The notes beneath the pieces are model-generated. The model worked only from the letters and a program-made list of their open reading frames with translations. It was not told where the DNA came from and made no database searches. Shown here one piece after another: positions 35,266-43,514 of a DNA stretch of 64,000 nt. Both the position numbers and the translations under genes were made by a program. Location of the stretch: NCBI RefSeq assembly GCF_002237655.1, contig NZ_NOKT01000032.1, positions 39,558-103,557 of the forward strand, in the 5' to 3' direction. The stretch comes from Streptomyces sp. XY006. Its GTDB lineage: Bacteria; Actinomycetota; Actinomycetes; Streptomycetales; Streptomycetaceae. Position 1 is the first letter of the stretch. Each line of letters opens with the position of its first letter.

Positions 35266-36570
35266 GTGACCCAGACAACCGAAGCAGCGGCCGTCGAGCA
35301 GCCGCCGAAGCCCAGCCGCCGCCGGCGTGTGCACCGCGCCTGGTTCGTCGCCGCCGTCACCTTCGTGACGATCATCGGCGCCGCCGCCTTCCGTTCCGTG
35401 CCGGGTCTGCTGATCGACCCGCTGCACCAGGAGTTCGGCTGGTCGCGCGGCACGATCGGCGCGGCGGTCTCCGTCAACCTCGCGCTGTACGGCCTGACCG
35501 CCCCGTTCGCGGCGGCGCTCATGGACCGCTTCGGGATCCGGCGGGTCGTCGCGGTCGCGCTGACGGTGATCGCGCTCGGCTCCGGGCTCACCGTGTGGAT
35601 GACTGCGGCCTGGCAGCTGATGCTGTGCTGGGGGCTGCTGGTCGGCCTCGGCTCCGGCTCCATGGCGCTGGCCTTCGCGGCGACCGTCACCAACCGCTGG
35701 TTCACCGAGCGGCGCGGCCTGGTCAGCGGCATCCTCACCGCCGCGTCGGCCTCCGGGCAGCTGATCTTCCTGCCGCTGCTGTCCTGGATCGTGGAGACGT
35801 ACGACTGGCGTCCGGCCGCGGTGACCGTCGCTCTCGCCGCGCTCGCGGTCGTGCCGTTCGTCTGGCTGCTGCTGCACGACCACCCCGCCGACGTGGGCCA
35901 GAAGCCGTACGGGGCGCCCGAGTTCGTCCCGAAGCCCGCGCCGGTGGTGGGCGCCGCCCGGCGTGCCGTGAAGGTCCTGTTCTCGGCCGCGCGAACCGGC
36001 CCGTTCTGGCTGCTCGCCGGGACGTTCGCGATCTGCGGCGCCTCCACGAACGGCCTGGTCCAGACCCACTTCGTGCCGGCCGCGCACGACCACGGCATGC
36101 CCCTCACGGCCGCGGCCTCGCTCCTGGCGGTCATCGGCGTCTTCGACGTCGTCGGCACGATCGCCTCCGGCTGGTTCACCGACCGCTTCGAGCCGCGCCG
36201 CCTGCTGGCCGTGTACTACGCGCTGCGGGGCGTGTCGCTCCTCTTCCTGCCGATGCTGCTGGCGCCGAGCGTCCACCCGCCGATGATCTTCTTCATCGTC
36301 TTCTACGGCCTCGACTGGGTCGCCACCGTCCCGCCGACCCTCGCCCTGTGCCGTGAGCAGTACGGCGAGGACAGCGCGATCGTCTTCGGCTGGGTCCTCG
36401 CCTCCCACCAGGTGGGCGCGGCCCTCGTCGCCTTCCTCGGCGGCGTGGCCCGCGACACGTTCGGCTCGTACGACGTGGTCTGGTACGCGTCGGGCGCACT
36501 GTGCGCGGCGGCGGCACTGATGGCGTTGGTGATCCGACGACGAGGGCCGGCTCTCACGGTACGGGTCTGA
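35266..36570 (+). CDS. Major facilitator superfamily transporter
   Basis: 434 residues from GTG 35266. About 12 membrane segments; the signature between segments 2 and 3 is seen as ALMDRFGIRRVV, and a second copy GWFTDRFEPRRLL appears after segment 8. The long SRGTIGAAVSVNLALYGLTA and VPGLLIDPLHQEFGWSRG segments match monocarboxylate/oxalate-formate-type carriers. Substrate probably an organic acid; regulated by the divergent GlxA-type protein by context. Confidence 0.9.
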   Translation: MTQTTEAAAVEQPPKPSRRRRVHRAWFVAAVTFVTIIGAAAFRSVPGLLIDPLHQEFGWSRGTIGAAVSVNLALYGLTAPFAAALMDRFGIRRVVAVALTVIALGSGLTVWMTAAWQLMLCWGLLVGLGSGSMALAFAATVTNRWFTERRGLVSGILTAASASGQLIFLPLLSWIVETYDWRPAAVTVALAALAVVPFVWLLLHDHPADVGQKPYGAPEFVPKPAPVVGAARRAVKVLFSAARTGPFWLLAGTFAICGASTNGLVQTHFVPAAHDHGMPLTAAASLLAVIGVFDVVGTIASGWFTDRFEPRRLLAVYYALRGVSLLFLPMLLAPSVHPPMIFFIVFYGLDWVATVPPTLALCREQYGEDSAIVFGWVLASHQVGAALVAFLGGVARDTFGSYDVVWYASGALCAAAALMALVIRRRGPALTVRV

Positions 36571-36585
36571 GAGCGCGCGGGCGGA

Positions 36586-37704
36586 TCACCAACGGACCGT
36601 CTGACCTTCCCCGGTGACACGTACGGTGAACCGCGCCGGCGGTGGTGTGCCGGCGGTGCGCCACCGGCCGACCAGTTCCTCCACGGCGTCCCAGAGCGCG
36701 TGGGGCCCGTCTTGGCGGACGAGCCACTGATCCCCGTGCTCGTACAGGCAGGCCCACGAACCGGACTCGGCATCGATCAGAACGTCCTCGGTGCGCCCGT
36801 TCCGTCGCAGCGCCACGTGTTGGGCGTCGGGTACAGCGAGTTGCACGACGAAGCGGGACGTCCAGTCGTCCAGTACGTCAGCACCTGTGGAGGTCCCGCG
36901 TTCCTCACCCTCGTCGAGATCGGGAAGGAGACCGAGCGGTGGCGGCATGTGGGCGCGCGCCAGCATGAAGTTCACCCCGCCGCCCAGCAGCGGACCGGTC
37001 GCCGTGCCGTCGTCTCGGACCGTCAGGCGCGCGAGCTCCGAGGAGCCGAGCCATCCCCCGACGGTTGCCAGGATCCGGCCCCCGGGCCGGGTTTGCTCGA
37101 TCCACGACTCCGGCACCGCGCGCACGCCACACGTGGCCACGACCCGGTCGTACGGCGCCCCTGCGGGGTGGCCGAGGAGCCCGTCGCCGGTGACGAGCGT
37201 GGGGTACGTCCCGAGGCGACCGAGGGCTGCTCGTGCCCGCGTGGTCAGGTCCGGGTCGTACTCGATCGACGTGATGCTCTGCTCACCGAGGCGCGCGCAG
37301 AGCAGCGCGGTGGAGTACCCCGTGCCAGTACCGATCTCCAGCACACGGTGGCCGTCCTCGACTTGGAGGTCCTCCAGCATGCGCAGTACGAGGGAGGGCA
37401 GCGTGCTGGAACTGGTGGGCTCGCGCATGATTCGTCCGCGGATGTCCGTCGGCGCGATCGTGCCGGCGATCTGAGTCACCAGAGACTCGTCCGAGTAGCA
37501 CCCCTCCAGCCAGTCCGTGTCCCCTTCCCATACGGGCTCCCATGACGTGACCCCGCCGCCGGATGCCCGCCGGAAGAACCCGCCGCGCAGGAACTCGTGC
37601 CGTGGGACGGCAGCGGCGGCGTGCTTCCAGGGCTCGGTGCGCAGGTTTCCGTCAGCGGTCATCGCGTCGATGAGCCGCTTGTGCAGCTGTGCTTGGTCGC
37701 TCAC
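36586..37704 (-). CDS. tgmC: Graspetide-associated PIMT-like methyltransferase
   Basis: 372 residues from GTG 37704, overlapping the maturase stop as GTGA. Residues 60-230 match protein-L-isoaspartate O-methyltransferase: LVTQIAGTIAPTD, PTSSSTLPSLVLRMLEDL, and the SAM loop VLEIGTGTGYSTALL. The C-terminal 140 residues are specific to the ATP-grasp peptide maturase system type. By analogy with fuscimiditide it should methylate an Asp of the ester-linked peptide to give aspartimide or isoaspartate. Third gene of the A-B-C operon. Confidence 0.88.
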   Translation of the reverse strand: MSDQAQLHKRLIDAMTADGNLRTEPWKHAAAAVPRHEFLRGGFFRRASGGGVTSWEPVWEGDTDWLEGCYSDESLVTQIAGTIAPTDIRGRIMREPTSSSTLPSLVLRMLEDLQVEDGHRVLEIGTGTGYSTALLCARLGEQSITSIEYDPDLTTRARAALGRLGTYPTLVTGDGLLGHPAGAPYDRVVATCGVRAVPESWIEQTRPGGRILATVGGWLGSSELARLTVRDDGTATGPLLGGGVNFMLARAHMPPPLGLLPDLDEGEERGTSTGADVLDDWTSRFVVQLAVPDAQHVALRRNGRTEDVLIDAESGSWACLYEHGDQWLVRQDGPHALWDAVEELVGRWRTAGTPPPARFTVRVTGEGQTVRW

Positions 37705-38648
37705 GTCTTCCCCTCCAACAGGTCGGCCAGAGTTGCGCACATGGGCAGGCCTGTCTCGGATTCCAGCCAGTACCACTGGCCGGAGGGATTGCACTCCAGA
37801 AACCACCACCGGCTCTCATGGTCGACAGCGAAGTCGAAGGCGCCGAAGGAGAGCAGGAAATGGCTCATGTAGCGATGAATTGCGGGCAGGATCCCGGGCG
37901 GTGCCTCGACGGGGGCGTACGTCAGTTCGCTGTAATCGGTTCGCCAGTCCAAGAGACCCGAGTCGATACGGACGCAGAACACCTTGCAGCCGATCACGGT
38001 CACCCGCACGTCGGCGATCTTGTGAACCCGCTTCTGGAACAGATGCGCCGTGCCCGCCACGCCATCATCGATGTCCGTTGCCGACACTTCGGCGATTTCC
38101 ACTACGGATGAGACACCGTCGACTCGATAGGCGGGATTGTGCAGCGGCTTGTAGATGACTGGCCCGTGAGCCTCGCAGAAACTTCGGGCGGCTGTGGGGC
38201 TGGACGTGATCAGGGTGGGTGGTACCAGGAACCCGGCTTCGATCGCCGCCATCAGCCCGGCCGGTTTGAACTCGGCGTCCCCGATGCGGTGCGGGTGATT
38301 GACGTAGAGGCAGCCGGGCAGCGAAGCCAGAACTCCGCCGAGCCCATAGCGGGCCTGGGTGATGGCGAAGCGTGCGTCCTGCTCGTCGAGGTGGGGGAAG
38401 GCGAATCCCGTCGGCCGGCGATAGTAGAGCGCCCGGACGCTTTCCAGGTCCGTGATACGGGAGGAAGTGAGAACCCGGCCTCGTAAGCCATGCTCGGTGA
38501 TCTCTGCCTCCATCGCCAGGGAGGAAGGGAAGTCCCCCGAGTCGAGCCGCACGACCGGGACCTCACGAGCGTGCAGCTCGCGGATCACCACGTCTGCCGT
38601 CGGGTCGTGCAGGCTGGTGATCACGAGCACCGGACGGGTGTCCTTCAC
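37701..38648 (-). CDS. tgmB: ATP-grasp ribosomal peptide maturase; TTA codon
   Basis: 315 residues from GTG 38648, overlapping the precursor stop as GTGA. N-terminal PVLVITSLHDPTADVVIRELH and HEGD-like VVRLDSGDFPSSL are typical of the MvdD/TgmB subgroup; the ATP-grasp part has VIYKPLHNPAY, AHLFQKRV and the C-terminal FDFAVDHESRWWFLECNPSGQWYW (metal-binding E and N). It forms omega-ester or amide links between Thr/Ser/Lys and Asp/Glu side chains of the precursor. A TTA codon lies in frame at 38484-38486. Confidence 0.92.
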   Translation of the reverse strand: MKDTRPVLVITSLHDPTADVVIRELHAREVPVVRLDSGDFPSSLAMEAEITEHGLRGRVLTSSRITDLESVRALYYRRPTGFAFPHLDEQDARFAITQARYGLGGVLASLPGCLYVNHPHRIGDAEFKPAGLMAAIEAGFLVPPTLITSSPTAARSFCEAHGPVIYKPLHNPAYRVDGVSSVVEIAEVSATDIDDGVAGTAHLFQKRVHKIADVRVTVIGCKVFCVRIDSGLLDWRTDYSELTYAPVEAPPGILPAIHRYMSHFLLSFGAFDFAVDHESRWWFLECNPSGQWYWLESETGLPMCATLADLLEGKT

Positions 38649-38941
38649 TGGTCACTGTCACTTCCGGAATCGGTGTCCGTGGAGCCCTGGTTCTGCCCGT
38701 CCGGGCTGGTGCCTGTGGACGGAGACGTGCCCGTGCTGGTGCCGTGGCCGGGCATCTCCATGACCTCGCCCGCGGCGTCGTAGAACACGGCGGTCTGGGT
38801 GGTGGGGTCCAGCTCGGCACGGACGTACTCAGGAGCCATGGTCGGGTAGGGCGTCATGCGGCTGATACCCCACGGGCGAGGGGCGCCGATTCCCTGCGGA
38901 AGGGCCGGGGCGCTGGGCAGACGATCGGAGTGGACGAACAT
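38645..38941 (-). CDS. tgmA: ATP-grasp-modified RiPP (graspetide) precursor
   Basis: 98 residues from ATG 38941 (GGGAAGAG upstream). The leader has PWGISRMTPYP at 23-33, the recognition-like motif of the GRASP_targ family, and AELDPTTQTAVFYDAAGE at 42-59. The tail after residue 64 is low in hydrophobics and made of Thr/Ser and Asp (STGTSP at 69-74 and again at 75-80; DTDSGSDSD at 89-97), giving donors and acceptors for ester links. Which residues are joined cannot be read from sequence. Confidence 0.87.
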   Translation of the reverse strand: MFVHSDRLPSAPALPQGIGAPRPWGISRMTPYPTMAPEYVRAELDPTTQTAVFYDAAGEVMEMPGHGTSTGTSPSTGTSPDGQNQGSTDTDSGSDSDQ

Positions 38942-38974
38942 GTCTCTTCCCTGGGTGTGAGTGCTGACGGGTGT

Positions 38975-39565
38975 TTACCGCTCGGGCCGGGGTGCGGGCT
39001 CGGTGAAGTGTGAGGTCACGGCCGGTGCACAGCGCAGATGAACCCTTCCGCGGTCGAGAACCCCGGCCCCGCCCGGCGCCCGCTCGTACGGAAGCCAAGC
39101 GTCGTCGTCGATGACGCGATCACAGATGAGGCACATGGTGATGCCGGTCAATGCGTCGTAGTGGTCGCAGAGTGCGACGACCGACCGGGCCAGTCGCTTC
39201 ACGCGTTCCACGCTGTGGCGCGGACTCTCGCCACTCTCGGGCTCGGCCATGCGATGCCTGGCCTGGGCGACTCCGGCCTGGGCGACGTTCGCCGGCACGT
39301 CGTCGTCGGGGCACCCTGCCACGAGGTCCTCGAGCCGCGGAATCAGGTCGTGCAGGAATCGGCGGAGGTCCTGACCGATATGTCGGACGACCTGGTGGCG
39401 CGGCAAAGTGCGCTGGTCCAGGAACCAACTCGCCTCGGCCCGCATGGAGACCGTGCCCGGAATGGTCGCAGCGTTCCCGGAGGGTGTCGCGCTTTCACTC
39501 CGATCCCGGCATCCACCCGCGTGGTAGCGCTCTCCGTGCCGATCTTCCCGTGAGGCGTTGGCCAC
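38975..39565 (-). CDS. DUF6415-like protein
   Basis: 196 residues from GTG 39565 (AGGGGGACGAC upstream); an upstream TTG at 39625 is unlikely. The middle (WFLDQRTLPRHQVVRHIGQD, RFLHDLIPRLEDLV, LARSVVALCDHYDAL) resembles DUF6415, helical proteins common near natural-product genes in Streptomyces. The C-terminus has a CLIC pair and one further Cys (LRCAP) that might bind zinc. It precedes the precursor gene by 33 bases in the same direction and may share its transcript. Role unknown. Confidence 0.65.
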   Translation of the reverse strand: MANASREDRHGERYHAGGCRDRSESATPSGNAATIPGTVSMRAEASWFLDQRTLPRHQVVRHIGQDLRRFLHDLIPRLEDLVAGCPDDDVPANVAQAGVAQARHRMAEPESGESPRHSVERVKRLARSVVALCDHYDALTGITMCLICDRVIDDDAWLPYERAPGGAGVLDRGRVHLRCAPAVTSHFTEPAPRPER

Positions 39566-39657
39566 GTCGTCCCCCTGCCGATTCCTGAACGTGCACCAGA
39601 TGGTGAAGGTGGCAGGGACCGACAACTACCCCCGCGAGGGGTACGCCGGGGACTCGC

Positions 39658-40845
39658 TCAGGTGGCGGCACACCACTCTGCGAAGTTGGTGAGGCTCTCC
39701 GAGTCGCCGCGCTTGAGCCGACGGAGCGTGGCAGCGTCCTCGCGCACCCACGGGTGCACGCGAGTGTGCTGGGGTGCGATGTGCCGAGCGGTCTTCAACG
39801 ACTCGAACGCCTTGCTCGGCAGGCCCGACCACAATTGCGCGCGGGCGAGCTCGATGTAGAACCCTGAGCGCCGTTCGTCCGGCAATTCCGTGGGAGGGTC
39901 CCACCGGCCCGCTACGCCAAGGGCGCGGCCGATGTACTCGTCCCCGAGGCTGACCGCGACGGACACCTCATGGATTCTCACGGAGTCCGGGCCGAACGCG
40001 GTGCCGCGGTACACGCCCTCCGTCACGCGATCGGCGAGCACAGCCGCCTCGGTGAGATGAGTGACTGCCGCCGAGCCGTCGCGGGCCCGGCCCGCGATGA
40101 CGGCGGCCCTCATGTGCATGGCCCCCCTGACAGCGATCTCCGGGGTGGTGGTGGGGGCGGGAGCGGCGTCCAGGGCCTGCTCCAGAGCGCGTAACCCGGC
40201 CGAGAAGGCACGAGCGGCGAAGAAGGTCTCCGTGCGCACGTAGGCGACGGTTGCGGAGAGCAGGGGGTCACAGGTCTCCGGGACAGCCCAGCGCATGAGG
40301 TCGATGAGGCGCGCGGACAGGTCCTGGGCACCGAACTTGTAGGCGACGGCATCCGCGGACCGGTAGGCCTGCACCAAGAGGCCGGCCAGCTCGGACCGCT
40401 CCGCGCCGGAGGCGGCGTGATAGGCGCGGGCGAGTTCACCGAGCAGGTCGGGTACCTCGCGGGCGATGCCGGTGTACCGGGCAGCCAGGCGTAGTCGGGC
40501 GGTCTCGGCGACGGCCTGGCGTAGTTCGCGCGTGGACCGGACCGGACCGTCGTCAGGGAAGTCGTACGTGGCGATCGTGGCAGACAATGCGGGCAGACAC
40601 TCGTGCACGCGAGTGTGGGCGGACGCACGGTCGGTCAGGAGACGCATGGGGTCGACGCCGAGAGCATCGGCGATGGCCTCCAGAGTGGGACCGCTGACGC
40701 CGCGTTCGCCACGTTCGATCTTGCGCACGGTGCCGAGAGAGACGTGAGCTGCGTCTGCGAGTTGCTTCTGCGTCAGCTTGGGCCGCATCACGCTGCGGTA
40801 ATAGGCGATCCGGGCGCCTACCCGACCCTTGCTGTGAGCGGACAT
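39658..40845 (-). CDS. XRE-family regulator with TPR-like domain; TTA codon
   Basis: 395 residues from ATG 40845 (GGGGAGCCGG upstream). The helix-turn-helix LTQKQLADAAHVSLGTVRKIERGERG is at about 24-50; the remaining 320 residues are helical repeats (ARAYHAASGAERSELAGLL, RAFSAGLRALEQAL). A TTA codon in frame at 40192-40194 makes it bldA-dependent. It lies just upstream of the DUF6415 and graspetide genes, in the same direction, and is the likely pathway regulator. Confidence 0.88.
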   Translation of the reverse strand: MSAHSKGRVGARIAYYRSVMRPKLTQKQLADAAHVSLGTVRKIERGERGVSGPTLEAIADALGVDPMRLLTDRASAHTRVHECLPALSATIATYDFPDDGPVRSTRELRQAVAETARLRLAARYTGIAREVPDLLGELARAYHAASGAERSELAGLLVQAYRSADAVAYKFGAQDLSARLIDLMRWAVPETCDPLLSATVAYVRTETFFAARAFSAGLRALEQALDAAPAPTTTPEIAVRGAMHMRAAVIAGRARDGSAAVTHLTEAAVLADRVTEGVYRGTAFGPDSVRIHEVSVAVSLGDEYIGRALGVAGRWDPPTELPDERRSGFYIELARAQLWSGLPSKAFESLKTARHIAPQHTRVHPWVREDAATLRRLKRGDSESLTNFAEWCAAT

Positions 40846-40953
40846 GCCGGCTCCCCTTCCGTGCTTCCGCTGCGAACCGTACCGGTGTCGCGACAGCGCG
40901 TGCACAGCAACGGCACTCGGCCCGTTCCAATGGGTGCGGGCCGCGTCGTGCCG

Positions 40954-41595
40954 TCAGACCTGTACGACCTCGGTGAGATCGGAGAGACTTCCGATCCGCC
41001 AGTCCGCCGTGGCGACGACCTCCGGGGCGTCAGCCCAGAGGTGTCCCCATGGGCCACGGCGGAGGTGGGCCGCCCGCAGGCCGGCTGCCTTCGCCGGGAA
41101 GACGTCGTTGGCGGGGTGATCGCCGACGTAGAGAGTCGCGTCCGCGGCGGCGTGGGAGACCTCAAGTGTCCGCTGGAAGAAGTCCGGGTGCGGCTTGGCC
41201 ACGCCCCACTCCCCGGAGGTCACGATGAGATCGGCGGGTAGGTTCAGGGCGCGCAGCAGCTCACCTGCGCGGGGCGTCTGGTTGCCGGCGATGACGACGC
41301 GGACGCCTGCCTCCCGGAGCGCGGACAGGGTCGGGCGGACGTCGTCGTAAAGGTCGTCCTCGTCGAGGTGCTCGCCCCGGCCCGCGGCTTCGCGAGCGTG
41401 GTACTCGGCGTCGACGTCGATACCCGGGCGGACCAGACGGAGGGCTTCGGCATTGTCCTGGCCTTGGGCGACGACGGCACCGACGAGTGCGGAAAGGGTG
41501 TGTCGGGGTACGTCCAGCCAGTCGGCCCAGGCAGCCCAGTACCGATCGTCACGGGTGATCGTCTCGCCGATGTCGAACACGATGGTCTCAATCAC
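40954..41595 (-). CDS. HAD-superfamily hydrolase
   Basis: 213 residues. Motif I VFDIGET at 6-12 (the second Asp of DxD is Gly, as in several HAD subgroups), motif II VIAGNQTP (N instead of S/T-x-x), motif III Lys in GVAKPHPDFF, and motif IV YVGDHPANDVFPA. It resembles the phosphoglycolate-phosphatase-like/haloacid-dehalogenase group. It closes the graspetide island on the right; a link to peptide making is not evident. Confidence 0.88.
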   Translation of the reverse strand: MIETIVFDIGETITRDDRYWAAWADWLDVPRHTLSALVGAVVAQGQDNAEALRLVRPGIDVDAEYHAREAAGRGEHLDEDDLYDDVRPTLSALREAGVRVVIAGNQTPRAGELLRALNLPADLIVTSGEWGVAKPHPDFFQRTLEVSHAAADATLYVGDHPANDVFPAKAAGLRAAHLRRGPWGHLWADAPEVVATADWRIGSLSDLTEVVQV

Positions 41596-42002
41596 CCTGG
41601 GAGCCTAAAGGGCGGTGGTGACGCGGCCGGTCGTCCGCGCAGGCCCTGTGGTCCTCGGGCAGGGGCCGGGCACCGCCGGGTGCGACGCGACAGAGCCGTC
41701 GGGCCGCCCGCTTTCTCGGCAGTGTCGTGCCTTCGCGGCCTGCCTCAAGGGCGCTTTGCGTCGCCTTCGGCGATGGCCCTGCGGGCCACCCTTGACCCAG
41801 GCCGCTGCGGCACGGGAGAGAAGCGAGCGAGCGGCCCGGGAAGCGGGTGGCCGGGGGCGGTGGGCCCTCGGGTCGGTCGCGTGGCCGGTCGGCGAGGGGT
41901 GGCGCGTGCGCGTCTCGCCTGCACGCCGGGGGAGTTCGGCGGGTGCCGGCGTCCAGGGCGCGTCCCCGCGCGGCTTGGTGCCGGCGAGCCGTCGTGGGTG
42001 GG
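41596..42002. other. Gene-free spacer at the right edge of the graspetide island
   Basis: 407 bases without a convincing gene. It holds the structured inverted-repeat element at 41735-41805. Open frames in it are Arg/Pro-rich shadows. The boundary between the island and the catabolic set falls in this stretch. Confidence 0.6.
41735..41805. repeat. 71-bp inverted-repeat element with inner hairpins
   Basis: 17-base arms (41735-41751 and 41789-41805) pair with two mismatches, core TCAAGGG/CCCTTGA. Between them lie two compact hairpins, TCGCC-TTC-GGCGA and GGCCC-TGC-GGGCC. The whole would fold as a stem with a three-way head. I believe similar sequences occur between genes in other Streptomyces, but cannot check. 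Confidence 0.6.
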
Positions 42003-42635
42003 TCAGGGCTGTAGGTGGGTGAAGTGGCCGCGGTGGAAGAGGAGGGGGGAGCGGGGTGGGTTCTGCTCGGGTGGGCCGAGGGCGGTTGCGCGGCCTACCA
42101 CGATCACGTGGTCGCCGCCCGGGTGGACCGCGTGGATCGTGCAGTCGATCCACGCGGCCGTGTCCGCCAGGCGGGGGGAGCCCGACACCGGGGCCGCGTC
42201 GTAGCGCACGCCCGCGAACTTGTCCGTGCCGCTCGCCGCGAACGCGCGGCACAGGCCGGCCTGGTCCGCGGCCAGGACGTTGACGCAGAAGACGCCGGCC
42301 CGGGCGATGCGCGGCCAGGTCGTGGACGTGCGCGCGACCATGAAGGCGACCAGGGGCGGGTCGAGGGAGAGGGACGTGAAGGACTGGCAGGCGAAGCCGG
42401 CCGGGGAGCTTTCCGTGCCGGTGGGAGGCGCGGTGACGACCGTCACGCCCGTCGCGAACGTGCCCAGCACGCGACGGAATTCGCGCTGGTCCAGGGGTGC
42501 GCGCTCGTCCCCCCGCACGCAGCGCAGCTCCGGGCGCGGCAGCGCCTCCACCGGCTCAGCGGCGGTGGCCCGGGCCGACCTGAGGTAGCGGACGGCGGCT
42601 TCCGCCATGCCTGCTTGTCCCATCATGTCCAGCAT
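42003..42635 (-). CDS. Flavin reductase family protein
   Basis: 210 residues. FRRVLGTFATGVTVVTA, GFACQSFTSLSLDPPLVAFMV and FCVNVLAADQ are the FMN-binding core of the HpaC/HsaB-type reductases, with GDHVIVVGRA and PLLFHRG near the end. It would supply reduced flavin to a two-component monooxygenase. The first 45 residues are an extra N-terminal region. ATG 42635 lies 4 bases from an operator, suggesting leaderless translation; ATG 42608 is the alternative. Confidence 0.9.
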   Translation of the reverse strand: MLDMMGQAGMAEAAVRYLRSARATAAEPVEALPRPELRCVRGDERAPLDQREFRRVLGTFATGVTVVTAPPTGTESSPAGFACQSFTSLSLDPPLVAFMVARTSTTWPRIARAGVFCVNVLAADQAGLCRAFAASGTDKFAGVRYDAAPVSGSPRLADTAAWIDCTIHAVHPGGDHVIVVGRATALGPPEQNPPRSPLLFHRGHFTHLQP

Positions 42636-42639
42636 TGAA

Positions 42640-42656
42640 ACTGACGAATCGTCAGA
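42640..42656. promoter_or_regulatory. Operator site 4
   Basis: ACTGACGAATCGTCAGA, with a perfect 7-1-7 palindrome CTGACGA-A-TCGTCAG inside. It ends 4 bases before the annotated start codon of the flavin reductase gene and covers the usual ribosome-binding and start region. Confidence 0.75.
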
Positions 42657-42665
42657 TAGGAAGGG

Positions 42666-43514
42666 CTAGTGGCCCTCGTAGTGCGGGGTTTCGCGCTCCA
42701 GGAAGGCGCGCACGCCCTCCTGGGCGTCCCGGGTCGTCATGTTGATCTCCTGTGCCGCCGCCTCCGCGGCGAAGGCGGTCGCCCGGTCGGTGTCCAGGGA
42801 CGCGTTGACGAGCTGCTTGGTCAGGGCGAGGGCGCGGGTGGGGCCCGAGGCGAGGCGGTCGGCCCAGGCGCGGGCCGTCCCGGCCAGGTTGCCGTCCGGC
42901 ACGACCCGGTTCACCAGGCCCGTCCGCTCCGCTTCCGCCGCCGTGAGCGCGTCGCCGAAGAACATCAGCTCCTTGGCGCGCCGCGGGCCGACGAGGCGGG
43001 GCAGCAGATAGGCGCCGCCCGCGTCGGGGACCAGCCCGCGGCGCACGAACACCTCGATGAAACGGGCGGATTCGGCCGCGAGGACCAGATCGCAGGCGAA
43101 CGCGAGATGCGCGCCGAGCCCCGCCGCCGTGCCGTTGACCGCCGCGATCACCGGCTTCTCGCAGTCCAGTACGGCCGCGATCAGCCGCTGCGCGCCGGTG
43201 CGCAGGGTGCGCGCGACGTCCCCGGCGATCCGCTCACCCGGGGGCGTGCCCGTGCCCCGCAGGTCCGCGCCCGTGCCCGTGCCCCGCAGGTCCGCGCCCG
43301 CGCCCGTGCCCCGCAGGTCCGCGCCCGCGCAGAAACCGCGGCCCGTGCCGGTGAGGACCACGGCCCGTACGGCCGGGTCCGCCGAAGCGTCGGACAGCAG
43401 CTCGATGAGCCGTTCGCGCTGGTCGGGGGTGAGCGCGTTGAGGGCCTCGGGCCGGTTGAGGGTGAGGGTGAGGACCGGGCCGCCGGTCGAGCGCAGCACC
43501 TCGGGTTCCGCCAT
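42666..43514 (-). CDS. Enoyl-CoA hydratase/isomerase with repeat-expanded loop
   Basis: 282 residues from ATG 43514, overlapping the upstream stop as TGATG (GTG 43523 is the alternative). Crotonase motifs: FCAGADLRGTG near 63 and AAVNGTAAGLGAHLAFACD near 125; the second has A-G-L-G-A so the classic Glu is replaced, and RRGLVPDAGG holds the Asp used by isomerase-type members. The loop after the first motif carries three copies of ADLRGTG[A/T][G/P]. Second gene after the NDP-forming synthetase. Confidence 0.9.
   Translation of the reverse strand: MAEPEVLRSTGGPVLTLTLNRPEALNALTPDQRERLIELLSDASADPAVRAVVLTGTGRGFCAGADLRGTGAGADLRGTGTGADLRGTGTPPGERIAGDVARTLRTGAQRLIAAVLDCEKPVIAAVNGTAAGLGAHLAFACDLVLAAESARFIEVFVRRGLVPDAGGAYLLPRLVGPRRAKELMFFGDALTAAEAERTGLVNRVVPDGNLAGTARAWADRLASGPTRALALTKQLVNASLDTDRATAFAAEAAAQEINMTTRDAQEGVRAFLERETPHYEGH
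43242..43322. repeat. 27-bp in-frame triplication in the enoyl-CoA hydratase gene
   Basis: Three nearly identical 27-base units encode ADLRGTGAG, ADLRGTGTG and ADLRGTGTP in the loop following the oxyanion-hole segment. Two of the units are extra compared with ordinary crotonases. Confidence 0.88.
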
